64,000 bases of DNA from Propionibacterium sp. oral taxon 192 str. F0372 (GTDB lineage Bacteria > Actinomycetota > Actinomycetes > Propionibacteriales > Propionibacteriaceae). This document shows, in pieces, positions 52,892 to 62,407 of this stretch. The stretch covers positions 2,240,581 to 2,304,580 of the forward strand of contig NZ_KE340297.1 in assembly GCF_000413315.1 (NCBI RefSeq), in the 5' to 3' direction. Numbering within the stretch: the stretch's first letter is position 1; each line of letters starts with the position of its first letter. The notes beneath the pieces are model-generated. The model was not told the DNA's origin. It made no database searches and saw only the letters and a program-made list of their open reading frames with translations. The position numbers were made by a program, and so were the translations under genes.

Positions 52892-55444
52892 ATGGCCAAG
52901 CAGGAAGCCCCCGAACTCGATGACTTCGACGAGCGGATCATCGACGTCGACGTGTCCTCGGAAATGGAGACCAGCTTCCTCGAGTACGCGTATTCGGTGA
53001 TCTACTCCCGGGCATTGCCCGACGCACGCGATGGGCTCAAACCCGTCCAGCGCAGGATCTTGTACACCATGCACGACATGGGGTTGCGCCACGACAAGGC
53101 CCACGTCAAATGTGCCCGTGTCGTGGGACAGGTGATGGGTCAGCTGCATCCCCACGGTGACACCGCCATCTACGACGCCTTGGTCCGATTAGGACAGGGC
53201 TGGTCGATGCGGTTGCCCACCATCGACGGACACGGAAATTTCGGTTCCCTGGATGCCGGCCCGGCCGCATACCGCTACACCGAATGCCGACTGGCACCGG
53301 CGGCCTCGGCAATGGTGGACGGGCTGGACGAGGACACCGTCGACTTCCGACCCAACTACGACGGCAAGGAAACCGAACCCGGGGTCCTGCCCGCAGCCTT
53401 CCCGAATCTCCTGGTCAACGGTGCCACCGGTATCGCTGTTGGCATGGCGACAAACATAGCCCCGCATAATCTTGGTGAACTGGTCGGTGCCCTCAAGCAC
53501 ATGCTGGCTGATCCCGATGCAGATCTGGATGCCATCATGCGGTTCGTTCCCGGCCCCGACTTCCCTACCGGCGGGACGATCATCGGTCTCGATGGGATCA
53601 GAGACGCCTATGAATCCGGTCGTGGCTCCTTTAAGCTGCGCGCAGCCTCCCGTATCGAGCAGACCTCCCCTAGACGACGGGGTATCGTCATCACCGAGCT
53701 TCCCTATGGCGTGGGTCCGGAGAAGATCATCGAACAGATCAAGGATCTGATCGCCAAGAAAAAGATCACCGGCATCGCCGACGTCAAGGACCTCACCGAC
53801 CTGACCAATGGCACCCGGCTGGTCATTGAGGCGAAGAACGGGATCAATCCCGAGGCTCTGCTTGCTCAGCTGCACAAACTGACCAAGCTGGAGGACAATT
53901 TCTCGATAAACGCTGTTGCCCTGGTCGATGGGCAGCCCCGCACCATGGGGTTGCTCGAAATGCTGCAGGTCTATCTGGATCACCGCTTGGAGGTGACCAC
54001 CCGACGCACCCGCTTCCAGCTGAGCAAGTCTTCCGAGCGGCTCCATCTGGTCGAAGGGCTGCTGCTGGCCATGGTGGACATCGACGATGTCATAGCGATC
54101 ATCCGGACCTCCGACGATGTCGCTCAGGCCCGATCCCGGTTGATGGAGACCTTCGAGCTGTCTGAAATACAGGCCAACTACATTCTAGATCTCCAGCTGC
54201 GTCGGCTCACCCGCTTGTCACGGCTGGAATTGGAGACCGAACGTAATGACCTGATCACCCGGATTACCGAGTTGCGCGAGATTCTCAACAACCCCGAGGT
54301 GTTGCACGCCTTGGTGGCTCGAGAACTGGATGAAGTGGCGCGCACCCACGGTTCACCACGCCGCACGGTCCTGCTGAACGGCTCCGGTGTCACCTCGGCC
54401 TCGGCTGCGACTCCCCTGGAGATCCCCAACGCTCCCTGCTGGGTGATGCTGTCTTCGACTGGGCTGATCGCCCGGATGGACACGACCGAGGTCCCGAGAG
54501 CCGATGAGGGGCGCGCCAACCACGATGCGGTGACCGCTGCGATCTACACCACCGCCCATGCCGATTACGGGGTGCTGACCTCCTCGGGACGGCTCATCAA
54601 GGCAAAAGCGATTGAGCTGCCCGCCTTGCCAGTGACCGCCACAGCCCCCAACCTGCAGGGAGGAGTACGCCTCGATCAGCTGGTGAAGTTGGAGAAAAAG
54701 GAACGGATCATCGGTATCACCTCTTTGCGTCTCGATTCGCCCGGGCTCGCCGTGGGAACCGCCAAGGGTGTGATCAAGCGGGTCAATCCGGAAGTGCTGA
54801 GTTCCAAGGAATCCTGGGAGTTCATCAACCTGGCACCCGGTGACGAGGTGGTTGGTGCAGTCGAGCTGGCCAACGAGGATCTCCACCTGGTGTTCATCAC
54901 CGATGACGCTCAACTGCTCCATTACCCCGCTTCTGCGGTGCGCCCACAGGGTAGGGCAGGCTCCGGAGTGGCAGGAATCAAATGCTCTGGCCAAGCGCGA
55001 GTGATCTGGTTCGGGGCCGTAGACCCGGAAGATGATGCCGTGGTAGTCACCGTTTCGGGCGGGGTGGACTCGCTGCTGAGCTCGGAAACAGGATCTGTGA
55101 AGGTGAGCCGGTTCTCCGAGTTCCCAGCAAAGGGGCGGGCCACCGGCGGAGTGCGATGTCATCGTTTCCTCAAGGGGGAAGGTGCCCTGATGCTCGGTTG
55201 GGCCGGGGCATATCCGGCAATCGCCGCGACCGATTCGGGCGCCCCGATCGATCTGCCGGCACCCACCGGCAAACGCGATGGTTCCGGTGCTCCCGCTCCC
55301 CAGCCGATCGTCGCCGTGGCATCTCGCCATCTGGCTCACACCGGGCTAGGTGGCGAGGCCCCGTCGGCAGCGGCCTCGACCGATCTGCTATCAGGTGGGG
55401 TATCTGATGATCAAGAGAGTCTGGGACAACCGGAATTGCTCTGA
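52892..55444 (+). CDS. parC: DNA topoisomerase IV subunit A
   Basis: An 850-residue type IIA topoisomerase A subunit: SRALPDARDGLKPVQRRILYTM, the HPHGDTAIYDALVR helix, and the DNA-cleaving Tyr in AYRYTE (residue 129). A long coiled-coil arm and a six-bladed C-terminal domain follow. I see no GyrA box (QRRGGKG), which supports decatenating topoisomerase IV over gyrase. Its partner parE lies 5 kb away on the other strand and is not adjacent. ATG 52892 has AGGAGATC about 8 bases upstream. Confidence 0.92.
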   Translation: MAKQEAPELDDFDERIIDVDVSSEMETSFLEYAYSVIYSRALPDARDGLKPVQRRILYTMHDMGLRHDKAHVKCARVVGQVMGQLHPHGDTAIYDALVRLGQGWSMRLPTIDGHGNFGSLDAGPAAYRYTECRLAPAASAMVDGLDEDTVDFRPNYDGKETEPGVLPAAFPNLLVNGATGIAVGMATNIAPHNLGELVGALKHMLADPDADLDAIMRFVPGPDFPTGGTIIGLDGIRDAYESGRGSFKLRAASRIEQTSPRRRGIVITELPYGVGPEKIIEQIKDLIAKKKITGIADVKDLTDLTNGTRLVIEAKNGINPEALLAQLHKLTKLEDNFSINAVALVDGQPRTMGLLEMLQVYLDHRLEVTTRRTRFQLSKSSERLHLVEGLLLAMVDIDDVIAIIRTSDDVAQARSRLMETFELSEIQANYILDLQLRRLTRLSRLELETERNDLITRITELREILNNPEVLHALVARELDEVARTHGSPRRTVLLNGSGVTSASAATPLEIPNAPCWVMLSSTGLIARMDTTEVPRADEGRANHDAVTAAIYTTAHADYGVLTSSGRLIKAKAIELPALPVTATAPNLQGGVRLDQLVKLEKKERIIGITSLRLDSPGLAVGTAKGVIKRVNPEVLSSKESWEFINLAPGDEVVGAVELANEDLHLVFITDDAQLLHYPASAVRPQGRAGSGVAGIKCSGQARVIWFGAVDPEDDAVVVTVSGGVDSLLSSETGSVKVSRFSEFPAKGRATGGVRCHRFLKGEGALMLGWAGAYPAIAATDSGAPIDLPAPTGKRDGSGAPAPQPIVAVASRHLAHTGLGGEAPSAAASTDLLSGGVSDDQESLGQPELL

Positions 55445-55473
55445 TCCAAAGACGCCTACCTGCGCAACAGCAC

Positions 55474-55479
55474 TACACT
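55474..55479 (+). promoter_or_regulatory. leaderless -10 element, TACACT, for the carbonic anhydrase gene
   Basis: TACACT is followed by 7 bases and ATG 55487, 30 bases after the parC stop codon. Confidence 0.45.
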
Positions 55480-55486
55480 GCTAGCC

Positions 55487-55978
55487 ATGGGTTTTGATGA
55501 CCTGCTGGCGGCGAATGCCGAATACGCGAAGACCTTCCACGACCACGAATTCGATGGGAAGGCCCGCCGTGGGGTGCTCGTGCTCACCTGCATGGATTCA
55601 CGGATCGAGCCGCTTGCGATGATGGGGCTGGGCATTGGCGATGCCAAGATCCTGCGGACTCCCGGCGGGTTCCTCACCTCGGAATCACTGGTCGGTTGCA
55701 TCGTAGGCATCCACAAACTGGGGGTGAACCGGATCATGGTCATCCAGCACACCCGCTGTGCCATGGCATCCAGCACTGATGATGCGATCCGCAAGATCAT
55801 CGCATCATCAGCTGGCAGGCCCGCCGATGATCTCGTGCTAGGAGCCGACACTAACCAACGGGGTCACCTAGCCAGCGATATCGCCACCCTGCGGGACAAC
55901 GAGTTCATCGCTGGTCACGCAGAGGTCGGTGGTTTCATATACGACGTCGACTGGGGTCATCTGACACAAGTCCTGTGA
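55487..55978 (+). CDS. beta-class carbonic anhydrase
   Basis: A 163-residue beta-carbonic anhydrase. The zinc ligands and catalytic dyad are present: CMDSRIEP (Cys, Asp, Arg) and HTRCAM (His, Cys). The loop between them reads RTPGGF, the variant common in one actinobacterial clade instead of RNAGG. It supplies bicarbonate, relevant to a CO2-fixing, propionate-forming metabolism. There is no signal peptide, so it is cytoplasmic. Confidence 0.92.
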   Translation: MGFDDLLAANAEYAKTFHDHEFDGKARRGVLVLTCMDSRIEPLAMMGLGIGDAKILRTPGGFLTSESLVGCIVGIHKLGVNRIMVIQHTRCAMASSTDDAIRKIIASSAGRPADDLVLGADTNQRGHLASDIATLRDNEFIAGHAEVGGFIYDVDWGHLTQVL

Positions 55979-56073
55979 GTCGGCGCTCCGGCTCAGGCAG
56001 CCACGAAGCAGTTCCATGCGGACCGATTGTCTACCATGGGCCACGCCCGAAAACATCGCATACGAGGACAGCA

Positions 56074-57021
56074 ATGATTGAATCGACACCGAACCCCACC
56101 CTCACCACGACCTCCTACTTGGACGAGCCTGAATCCATCGGGGCATGGTTCATCCGCCTGCTCAAAGGCATCCTCGTGGGCATTGGCTTCATCCTGCCTG
56201 GCTTGTCCGGTGGAGTGCTTGCGGTGATCTTCCGCATCTACGACCCGATCATCCGTTTCCTTGCCAAGCCCTTCCATCGCTTCGGGCGCAATGTCATGTA
56301 CTTCATCCCGATCGCCATCGGAATGGGGATCGGCGTGTTGTTGTTTTCCATTGTTGTCGAGGCAGCCTTCGGGCGTTTTTCAGCGCAGTTCATCTGCCTG
56401 TTTATCGGCTTCGTGGTGGGCACCTTTCCATCCCTGTTCCGTCAGGCCGGGAAGCAGGGTCGCACCATCGTGCATTGGATCTTGATGGGCATCGCTGCCG
56501 TGGTCATCTTCATCATTATGGTTGCCGGGAACTCTCTCGCACTGAACGTCAGCCCGAATATCCTGGTTTGGGTCATGTCCGGAGCCCTGATCGGTTTGGG
56601 TGTCATCGTTCCGGGGATGTCTCCGTCGAATTTCCTCATCTACTTCGGCCTTTACGACAAGATGGCCTCCGGGATCGCAGCCCTCGACCTGACAGTAATC
56701 ATTCCCCTGGTCATTGGCCTATTCGCCTGCGTACTGCTGCTGGCCAAGGGGGCCGCCTGGGCCTTTGACAACTACTACGGGGGCATGTATCACTTCATCC
56801 TGGGCATGGTCGTGGGTTCATCGCTGGCGATCTTCCCTGCGGTCGTCTTCCCCAGCTTCAACACCGAGGGCCTGGCCGCCCAAGGGCTGTCCATGGGACC
56901 GGCCGTAGCCTTTGCAATCGCTTTGTTCGTGGTGGGAACGCTGGCTTCCTGGGCCTTTTCAAGGCTTGAGGACAGAGTCTCGGTGCAACGCGAGGCCCTG
57001 GAGGCATCAGTGCATTCGTGA
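56074..57021 (+). CDS. DUF368 family polyprenyl-phosphate transporter
   Basis: A 315-residue membrane protein with eight or nine spans in two inverted halves. Each half holds a re-entrant-type motif: LPGLSGGVLAVIFRIYD and VPGMSPSNFLIYFGLYD. DUF368 proteins such as PopT recycle undecaprenyl phosphate across the membrane for wall synthesis. ATG 56074 is preceded by ACGAGGA; the longer frame overlaps the carbonic anhydrase end and is unlikely. The gene is followed by a hairpin terminator. Confidence 0.88.
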   Translation: MIESTPNPTLTTTSYLDEPESIGAWFIRLLKGILVGIGFILPGLSGGVLAVIFRIYDPIIRFLAKPFHRFGRNVMYFIPIAIGMGIGVLLFSIVVEAAFGRFSAQFICLFIGFVVGTFPSLFRQAGKQGRTIVHWILMGIAAVVIFIIMVAGNSLALNVSPNILVWVMSGALIGLGVIVPGMSPSNFLIYFGLYDKMASGIAALDLTVIIPLVIGLFACVLLLAKGAAWAFDNYYGGMYHFILGMVVGSSLAIFPAVVFPSFNTEGLAAQGLSMGPAVAFAIALFVVGTLASWAFSRLEDRVSVQREALEASVHS

Positions 57022-57642
57022 TCCGCCGATGCCTTTCTACATAAACCGCTGGCCCGGCGCGTCCTAACCCGGGCCAGTACCATCTTTCCTCGCGGATGGG
57101 GAAATGCTTTTGCAAGTGGATATGAGTTTGGCCGGATACCGGGCTCTTACCCAGCCGAATGATGACGCCCTACTCTGCGTATATCCGCGGCGTCAGGGCC
57201 GCACTTTCGTAAGATGTGCACCGTGACTGGTACCGGACCGGATGACAGCTGTGCCAGGTGTGCCGTGCTCTGGTCACCTTCGCCTCTGTCACCTACGCGC
57301 CCATGGCTTTGTCAGTCGTTGACGCTCCTCCTGCGTGGTCATGGCCTGGGGATTGTAGGGCATCACTTGCTCACACAAGGGCTGAAGCAGAGGCTGTTCC
57401 CCCTCGATGAATGATCATTCCAGTGTTGACCAGGGCGGCATTCCTTGTGCTTAGCCTTTGCGTCGAGCACCCGGATAGGGCGTTGCTCGGCTTATGGCTC
57501 TTCGCGATGATGGTTCTGATGAGATGGATCACGGCTAGCAAGCCCCATCGTTACTCTGACTGAGGATTAGGTTCCAACGGGACTTCCCGCAGCCCGGTCG
57601 TATAAACCTCGCCCAGCGTCCTGTCGCGATGCGCCACATGGC
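57022..57642. other. 621-base region between the DUF368 and DctP genes
   Basis: It starts with the terminator at 57049. The rest holds no gene I can support. A 46-codon frame at 57423-57563 (GTG start) encodes a hydrophobic peptide with LLGLWLFAMMVLMRWI but has no ribosome binding site or promoter geometry. The length and lack of coding signal suggest a decayed gene or an unrecognised RNA. Confidence 0.4.
57049..57077 (+). terminator. terminator after the DUF368 gene
   Basis: CTGGCCCGG and CCGGGCCAG form a perfect 9-bp stem with an 11-base loop, 27 bases after the stop codon. Confidence 0.7.
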
Positions 57643-58659
57643 TCACTTGACGTTGGTGATCTTCTCGACCAGCTGCGGAGCCCAATCGGGATTGTCCGCC
57701 AATAGCTTGTTGGTGACTGGCTGAGTCATCTCCACGAGCTTCGACCTGTCCTGCTCACTGGGAGCCGTGACCGTGAGGCCCTCACTCTGCAAAAAGGCCC
57801 GGTCCTCATCGATCGATGCGATGTACTTGTCCCAGGCAACCACCGAGGTTTCCTTGGCTGCATCCCGCACGATCGTCTGCTGCTCGGGAGTCAGCTTCTC
57901 CATCCACTCGCTGTTGGCAATGATCTCCATCGTGGCAATAATGTGGTTGGTCTCGTAGACGTACTTCTGCACCTCATAGAGACCTTCCGAGCGCACCGTC
58001 ACCATGCCGTTGTCCTGACCATCGACGATTCCGGTCTCCAACGCGCTGAACAGCTCACCGAGCGGAATGACTTGAGAGGAAGCGCCCAGGTTCTCCGCCA
58101 GTCCGACGTGGACCGGGTTTGAGGGCATCCGGAATTTCTGCCCGGCGAAATCCGAGGGCGAACTCAGTTGCCTGTTCGAGGTGAAGGTACGGGCCGAGTT
58201 GGGACCCCAGGCCAGCATCTCAACGGCTGGGAATTTCTCGTTGAAGGAAGCCGAGACCTCCTCGGAGATCTCGCCGGTCCACACCATTTTGGCGTGCTCG
58301 GCGTCGCGGTACAGCCATGGCCAGTCGGAGATCAGCATGGTCGGGTATTCCTGGTTCATCACTGAACCGATCACCACGACCTCGATAGTTCCTTCACGCA
58401 CACTCGACCACAGATCTGCCTCGTTGCCTCGGTCATCGTCCTGGTGGGCCTCGACCATGATGGCACCGTTGGTCTTCTCCTCAATCTGTTTCTTGAACAC
58501 CTCGTTGACAGCTTGGGTCATCGGGTGGCTAGCGGCCCAGATGTTGCCCACCTTGATCGTGGTAGAACCGGCGCTGCCCGTGGTGACGGGGCCGAGGTTG
58601 CACCCTGCCACCGACAGCGCCATGGCAACTGCTCCGGCTGCGATGATTGTCTTCTTCAT
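57643..58659 (-). CDS. TRAP transporter solute-binding lipoprotein (DctP family), orphan
   Basis: A 338-residue lipoprotein: signal MKKTIIAAGAVAMALSVAGC with lipobox Cys near residue 20, then a DctP-type binding protein. Family blocks are KVGNIWAASHPMTQAVN, the carboxylate-binding FRMPSNPVHVG (Arg) and ALETGIVDGQDN. DctP proteins deliver C4-dicarboxylates, other organic acids or sugar acids to DctQM. No DctQ or DctM gene is adjacent: a solitary MFS gene lies upstream and an empty region downstream. ATG 58659 has AGGAGG 5 bases upstream. Confidence 0.85.
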   Translation of the reverse strand: MKKTIIAAGAVAMALSVAGCNLGPVTTGSAGSTTIKVGNIWAASHPMTQAVNEVFKKQIEEKTNGAIMVEAHQDDDRGNEADLWSSVREGTIEVVVIGSVMNQEYPTMLISDWPWLYRDAEHAKMVWTGEISEEVSASFNEKFPAVEMLAWGPNSARTFTSNRQLSSPSDFAGQKFRMPSNPVHVGLAENLGASSQVIPLGELFSALETGIVDGQDNGMVTVRSEGLYEVQKYVYETNHIIATMEIIANSEWMEKLTPEQQTIVRDAAKETSVVAWDKYIASIDEDRAFLQSEGLTVTAPSEQDRSKLVEMTQPVTNKLLADNPDWAPQLVEKITNVK

Positions 58660-58832
58660 CGAGTCCTCCTCATCAAGAGCACGTGCAACGTCGCCCATTG
58701 CGGACGGCGAAGATCCGGCCCGCCACCTCCGGTCACGCACCGGGTTGATAACGCACCGAGGCTACCGGACTCCATGATCGTGCTGCATCCGGTAGCAGGA
58801 TTGCAGCAGGAACGATACGAAACTGACGTCAC

Positions 58833-60245
58833 TTAGCGGCCGATTTTGTCATCAGCACACGATGGAAGCCGACTGTTTTCCCTCACCCGAATCATGGCGA
58901 GCAGGCCAATGAGAAGCACCACGACAATCCCCAGGATTCCCCAGTACTGGGTGTTCTCCTCTCCGGTCATCCAGCCACCGATGGTGATGAACACGCCGAA
59001 GAGCAGCGGCGACAGGAAGGAGGCCACTCGTCCGGTGGTGGCGTAGAGACCGAAGACTTCACCGGATTTGCCTAGTGGAATCATCCTGGCGAGGAAGGAA
59101 CGTGAGGCCGACTGGGCTGGTCCGACGAACAGACACATGCCCAGACCAGCCACCCAGAACAGGCCCGGTCCGATCGCGTGGAAGACGAAGATCCCGGTGC
59201 CAAAAACGATCAAGGCGATCAACGACAAAATGATCACCTTCTTGGGGCCGATCCGATCATCCAGCAGCCCGAAGATGATCGTCGAGACACCGGCGACGAT
59301 ATTGGCAGCAGCCCCAAAGATGACCACTTGCCCCGAGGAAAATCCGAAGGTGCCCGATGCGATCACCGCGCCGAAGGCGAATACCCCGGCCAACCCGTCG
59401 CGGAACAAAGCAGAGGCGATGAGGAACCACACCGTGGAACGTGACGTAGCCCAGAGCCGACGCACCGTGTCGATCAGCCCGGCATACGCCCCCAGCACCG
59501 GAGCCAGCATCAGCCAGATGAGCTCCGGCCTGCGTCCAGCCCACCGCTCGGCCCCGGGTACAGGCACCGACTCGGTTCTGGGGGGATCTTTCAGCTTGAC
59601 GAAGGTGGGGATGGTGAACACCAAGGTCCACAAACCACAGACAACCATCGAAACCCGCACGTCCATGCCGTTGTCATCGCTCACCCCGAACAGCCCGACC
59701 TCGGGCGAGATAAAACCGAAGAACAGCAGCACCAGCACGACGATGCCGCCCAGATATCCCATTCCCCAGCCGAAACCCGAAACCAAGCCCACGTCCTTGT
59801 CCGAGGCGACCTGCTCAATCAGTGAGTTGTAGCTGGCCCCGGCGATCTCGGAGATCACTGAACCGACAGCCAACGCCCCGAGCCCGAACCAGAGGAAATC
59901 AGGTTGTGGAGCTACTAGGAACAAGCTCATTGAAATCAAGGACAGGCTCCAAGTGAGTCCCCGCAACACCGTCACACACCGTCCCGAGCGATCGGTCATC
60001 TGCCCCAGCACCGGAGCCAGCAGGGCCACCACCAGCCCACCGATCGTCGTCGAGACGGCCAGTGCCCGCGAGGTGTGATTGACCTCCCCAAAAGCCGCAG
60101 ATGTGATGTAAACCGAGAAGACGAAGGTGGTGATCACCGTGTTGAAGGGCTGGGTACCCCAGTCCCACATCGCCCAGGCAAGCACCTTAGAGCGTGAGGT
60201 CTGCTTGGAAGCAGTCAGGGCGGTGTCTAGGAGAGTCTCACTCAC
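58833..60245 (-). CDS. MFS transporter (UMF1/Atg22-like)
   Basis: A 470-residue membrane protein with 12 predicted spans. The opening AWAMWDWGTQPFNTVITTFVFSVYI and a GQMTDRSGRCVTVL loop between spans 2 and 3 place it in the UMF1 branch of the major facilitator superfamily, which includes yeast Atg22 and bacterial exporters or importers of unknown substrate. GTG 60245 lies 7 bases after TACAGT. It is separated from the DctP gene by 173 bases and is not obviously in one unit with it. Confidence 0.82.
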   Translation of the reverse strand: MSETLLDTALTASKQTSRSKVLAWAMWDWGTQPFNTVITTFVFSVYITSAAFGEVNHTSRALAVSTTIGGLVVALLAPVLGQMTDRSGRCVTVLRGLTWSLSLISMSLFLVAPQPDFLWFGLGALAVGSVISEIAGASYNSLIEQVASDKDVGLVSGFGWGMGYLGGIVVLVLLFFGFISPEVGLFGVSDDNGMDVRVSMVVCGLWTLVFTIPTFVKLKDPPRTESVPVPGAERWAGRRPELIWLMLAPVLGAYAGLIDTVRRLWATSRSTVWFLIASALFRDGLAGVFAFGAVIASGTFGFSSGQVVIFGAAANIVAGVSTIIFGLLDDRIGPKKVIILSLIALIVFGTGIFVFHAIGPGLFWVAGLGMCLFVGPAQSASRSFLARMIPLGKSGEVFGLYATTGRVASFLSPLLFGVFITIGGWMTGEENTQYWGILGIVVVLLIGLLAMIRVRENSRLPSCADDKIGR

Positions 60246-60252
60246 AACGGGC

Positions 60253-60258
60253 ACTGTA
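60253..60258 (-). promoter_or_regulatory. leaderless -10 element, TACAGT, for the MFS gene
   Basis: On the minus strand TACAGT is followed by 7 bases and GTG 60245. Confidence 0.45.
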
Positions 60259-60309
60259 GTCGCATTCAAGCATCTCGTGAGGAAGGTCCAGCCCCCACAC
60301 TGACATGCC

Positions 60310-62394
60310 TCAGGTATCAATGCGCTTCTCATCGAGCTGATAGGCACCCTCGACGATGAACTCTTTGCGTGGAGCCACCTCATTGCCCATGAGCATCTCG
60401 AAGGTACGTTCGGCCACCACGGCATCGTCAACGGTCAGTCGCCGCAGCATCCGGTGCCGCGGGTTCATCGTCGTGTCCGCAAGTTGGTCGGCATCCATCT
60501 CTCCTAGGCCCTTGTAACGCTGCGGTTCTTTGAAACCGATCCGCTTCTTAGTCAGTTCGGCAAGTTTGCGCCGGTACTCGGGATCCGAATAGGTGTAGAT
60601 GTAACGTTCCTGCCCTTTACGCGGGTTGGTGAGTTCAAAGCGGTGAAGCGGAGGAACCGCGGAGTAGACCTTCCCGGCCTCGACCATCGGACGCATGTAG
60701 CGGAAGAAGAGGGTCGACAGCAAACAACGGATGTGGGCTCCATCTGAATCCGCGTCGGCCATGAAGATGACCTTCTCGTAGCGGGCCGCGTCGATATCGA
60801 AGCTGGGTCCGGATCCAGCACCAACGACCTGGATGATCGCCGCGCATTCCTGGTTCTTGAGCATGTCGGCCACGGTGGCCTTCTGCACATTGAGAATTTT
60901 GCCTCGGATGGGGAGCAGGGCCTGGAACTCCGAGTTCCGGGCGAGATTGGCTGTACCCAAGGCCGAGTCACCCTCGACGATGAACAACTCGGCACGCTCC
61001 GTCGAGGAGATGCGGCAGTCCTTCAACTTGGGCGGCATTGATGCCGATTCAAGGGCTGTCTTGCGACGCTGGGTCTCTTTATGCATGCGGGCAGCGATCC
61101 TGGTGCGGGAGGCATTGACGACCTTCTCCATCACCGTGCGCGCTTGGGGGCGTTCGGTGGTCTTGTTCGAGCAGAGAAACTCCCCCAACTCGCGTTCGAC
61201 CACCCCGGTCACCAACCGGGACACTGGCGGGGTGCCAAGCACCTCCTTGGTCTGGCCCTCGAACTGAGGTTCCGGAAGACGCACGGTGACGACCGCGGTC
61301 ATTCCTTCCAGGACGTCGTCCTTGACAATCTCGTCGCTGGCCTTGAGCAGCCTGGTGCCTTCCAGCCCAGTCTGGAAGGCACGCAACAATCCCCGTTCGA
61401 AACCGGCGATATGGGTTCCGCCCTTAGGAGTAGCGACTATGTTGACAAAGGATCGTTCAACAGTGTCGTAGCCGTTGCCCCAACGCACCGCGATATCGAT
61501 GTCCAGGTCACGGTCCACGTCGGTGGGGGTCATGGCACCATTACTGTCGAGCATTGGCACCGTTTCAGTGAAAGATTCCCTGCCTCGGATGCGCAGCACA
61601 TCGGTGATCGGCTCGTCGGTGGCCAAGTAGTCGACGAATTCGGAGATACCTCCGTTGAAGCGGAAGGTCTCAGTGACGGGCTCGCCGCTACGACGATCAT
61701 GGACCACCAGCTCCAGACCTGGCACCAAGAAGGCGGTCTGCCGAGCACGATCGAGCAGATGGGAGACAGACAGTTCGGCACCGGCGAGAAAGATCTGACG
61801 GTCCGGCCAGTAATGGACTCTGGTCCCGGTACGGTCCTTGCTCACCTTCCCGACCTTGCGCAGCCCGTGCTCGGGGGTGAAGGGGGCGTCGGGGCCCGGG
61901 CCATCGAAGATCCCGGGCATCCCCCGACGAAAACTCATCGCCCACGTGACGCCGTTGCGGTCGACCTCGACATCCAACCGGGACGACAGCGCGTTGACCA
62001 CCGAGGCCCCCACTCCGTGCAGGCCGCCGGTGGCGTTGTAGTTCCCGGTGCCGAATTTTCCGCCGGCATGCAGCTTGGTGTACACCACCTCGACCCCGAC
62101 CAACCCGGTGCGCGGTTCCACATCAACAGGTACCCCGCGTCCCCGGTCGGCAACAGAAATTGAGCCGTCGGATTCCAGGGCCACTTCGATGTGTGAGCCG
62201 AAGCCTGCCAGCGCCTCATCCACCGCATTGTCGATGATCTCCCACAGGCAGTGCATCAATCCGCGGGTATCGGTGGAACCGATATACATGGCAGGACGTT
62301 TGCGCACCGCATCCAGGCCCTCAAGGACCAAGAGATTCTTCGCCTCGTAGTTCCTTGCAGAGCCCTGCTGGCTGTTCGACTTGGTCACTGGCAC
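60310..62394 (-). CDS. parE: DNA topoisomerase IV subunit B
   Basis: A 694-residue type IIA topoisomerase ATPase subunit. The GHKL ATPase has EIIDNAVDEALAGFG, DRGRGVPVD and GGLHGVGASVVNALS; the TOPRIM domain has FIVEGDSA and MADADSDGAHI. The last part matches the GyrB/ParE tail. Pairing with a GyrA-box-less A subunit in the same window supports ParE. GTG 62394 is chosen because TATGAT lies 7 bases before it; two ATGs at 62403-62406 inside that hexamer would be the alternative starts and have no ribosome binding site. Confidence 0.9.
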   Translation of the reverse strand: MPVTKSNSQQGSARNYEAKNLLVLEGLDAVRKRPAMYIGSTDTRGLMHCLWEIIDNAVDEALAGFGSHIEVALESDGSISVADRGRGVPVDVEPRTGLVGVEVVYTKLHAGGKFGTGNYNATGGLHGVGASVVNALSSRLDVEVDRNGVTWAMSFRRGMPGIFDGPGPDAPFTPEHGLRKVGKVSKDRTGTRVHYWPDRQIFLAGAELSVSHLLDRARQTAFLVPGLELVVHDRRSGEPVTETFRFNGGISEFVDYLATDEPITDVLRIRGRESFTETVPMLDSNGAMTPTDVDRDLDIDIAVRWGNGYDTVERSFVNIVATPKGGTHIAGFERGLLRAFQTGLEGTRLLKASDEIVKDDVLEGMTAVVTVRLPEPQFEGQTKEVLGTPPVSRLVTGVVERELGEFLCSNKTTERPQARTVMEKVVNASRTRIAARMHKETQRRKTALESASMPPKLKDCRISSTERAELFIVEGDSALGTANLARNSEFQALLPIRGKILNVQKATVADMLKNQECAAIIQVVGAGSGPSFDIDAARYEKVIFMADADSDGAHIRCLLSTLFFRYMRPMVEAGKVYSAVPPLHRFELTNPRKGQERYIYTYSDPEYRRKLAELTKKRIGFKEPQRYKGLGEMDADQLADTTMNPRHRMLRRLTVDDAVVAERTFEMLMGNEVAPRKEFIVEGAYQLDEKRIDT

Positions 62395-62401
62395 GGCGGG
62401 C

Positions 62402-62407
62402 ATCATA
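62402..62407 (-). promoter_or_regulatory. leaderless -10 element, TATGAT, for parE
   Basis: On the minus strand TATGAT is followed by 7 bases and GTG 62394. Confidence 0.45.

Noticed and set aside
52892-55444. Calling the A subunit DNA gyrase (GyrA)
   Set aside because: No GyrA-box motif is visible in the C-terminal domain; topoisomerase IV is the better call.
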